Source: Rhodomicrobium sp. R_RK_3
Lineage (GTDB): Bacteria; Pseudomonadota; Alphaproteobacteria; Rhizobiales; Rhodomicrobiaceae
Assembly (NCBI RefSeq): GCF_002198715.1
Contig: NZ_MWLK01000036.1
Coordinates: 62,001-126,000, forward strand
Reading direction: 5' to 3'
DNA: 64,000 nucleotides
Part shown: positions 63,688-64,000 of the stretch, piece after piece
Numbering within the stretch: the first letter of the stretch is position 1
Layout of the letters: every line of letters begins with the position of its first letter
Notes under the pieces: model-generated
The model's database searches: none
What the model was told of the DNA's origin: nothing
The model's input: the letters and a program-made list of their open reading frames with translations, nothing else
Translations under genes and position numbers: made by a program

Positions 63688-64000
63688 ATGTTCCAGTGCA
63701 CGCGAATTATATTAAGTTGCATTTTGCTGCTGAGTGCCGGACGGGCGCATGCACAAGTTCCACCCCCGGTGGACATACCAATTCCGAATCTAATGCAGGA
63801 GACCCAGGTATGGTGTTGGGCAGCCGTCGCCCAACAAATTATCCATTTTGTACGCGGACCGGCGCAGACACCGGCTCGATGCGCGTTGGTCGCGATGGCA
63901 AATGGGGCTCATCCGCAATTTTGCTGCAACCAACGTAATCCCGCATGCGTACGAACCGGGTCCATACAGCAGATTAGCGCTTTGATAGGCCAATTTGGTG
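63688..64000 (+). CDS. Secreted papain-like (C70/AvrRpt2-type) cysteine protease, N-terminal fragment (3' end outside window)
   Basis: The frame from ATG 63688 stays open to the window end (104 codons). Residues 1-22 form a signal peptide (IILSCILLLSAGRAHA). The mature part has PIPNLMQETQVWCWAAVAQQ: Gln40 as oxyanion-hole residue and Cys43 as nucleophile in the Q-x2-WCWAA motif of papain-like peptidases of the C70 type. The CC at 79-80 and the other Cys residues (65, 87) suggest disulfides and export to the periplasm or outside. The catalytic His and Asp/Asn should follow after the edge. GGAG lies seven bases before the ATG. The gene and 80 bp before it are distinctly AT-rich for this genome, a sign of transfer. 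The Sec signal argues against type III delivery. Confidence 0.75.
   Translation, partial: MFQCTRIILSCILLLSAGRAHAQVPPPVDIPIPNLMQETQVWCWAAVAQQIIHFVRGPAQTPARCALVAMANGAHPQFCCNQRNPACVRTGSIQQISALIGQFG

Overview
The window is high-GC DNA from an alphaproteobacterium, most likely of the order Hyphomicrobiales (Rhizobiales). The evidence is a canonical CtrA box, a 180-kDa-class NAD-glutamate dehydrogenase, an HWE-family histidine kinase with a single-domain receiver, PAS-like hybrid kinases, a thioredoxin-reductase-type ferredoxin-NADP reductase, and a membrane-anchored coiled-coil protein resembling the growth-pole-ring (GPR/RgsE) proteins of that order. I see no integrase, transposase, plasmid or phage replication gene and no CRISPR array. 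The window reads as chromosomal, with a few acquired-looking stretches.

Layout. 1-8.9 kb: end of a short-chain dehydrogenase gene, a CtrA-box-preceded hybrid kinase with three PAS-like repeats, a giant REC-GGDEF-EAL-MASE4-GGDEF protein, manganese catalase, and an overlapping YqcI/YcgG-DUF1989 pair followed by a REP-type inverted repeat. 9-22 kb: NAD-glutamate dehydrogenase, a glycosyltransferase, a dual-CDGSH Fe-S protein, an Mla/MCE lipid-transport operon (permease, ATPase, MCE protein, auxiliary lipoprotein), an enolase-superfamily dipeptide epimerase and an MFS transporter. 22-32.7 kb: the GPR-like coiled-coil protein, a structured AT-rich interval, an Hpt protein without its phospho-acceptor histidine, [2Fe-2S] ferredoxin, ferredoxin-NADP reductase, and a CrbS/CrbR-like symporter-kinase and LuxR-regulator pair.

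32.7-43 kb is a transport block on the minus strand: a liv-type ABC transporter (livH-M-G-F plus binding protein) joined to a DUF1445 putative hydro-lyase, preceded by a LysR gene and a textbook T-N11-A dyad, then a TAXI-type TRAP transporter with its own promoter. 43-46 kb: HWE kinase, receiver and an MFS transporter. 46.4-49.3 kb: an 872-residue protein of the HrpF/NopX/HrpK type III translocon family with no secretion apparatus nearby, next to tRNA-Thr(TGT). 49.5-60.5 kb: a cyclic-nucleotide-domain/thioredoxin-reductase-like fusion lacking CxxC, a cupin, a membrane protein, and a divergent organosulfonate locus (ssuD-C-B one way; binding protein, ATPase, permease and a TauD-like dioxygenase the other). 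60.5-64 kb: a small secreted Cys-rich protein, TypA/BipA, a membrane protein, and at the right edge the start of a secreted papain-like cysteine protease.

Taken together the region carries core functions (GDH, TypA, Mla, tRNA), much signalling (four phosphorelay or c-di-GMP loci) and nutrient uptake for amino-acid-like compounds and organosulfonates. GGAGAGGG-type palindromes recur in several junctions between genes. The most noteworthy items are the orphan HrpF-like protein, the His-less Hpt protein, the five-domain c-di-GMP fusion, the YqcI-DUF1989 pair and the LysR/DUF1445/liv locus. All family calls were made by reading motifs by eye; no database search was run.
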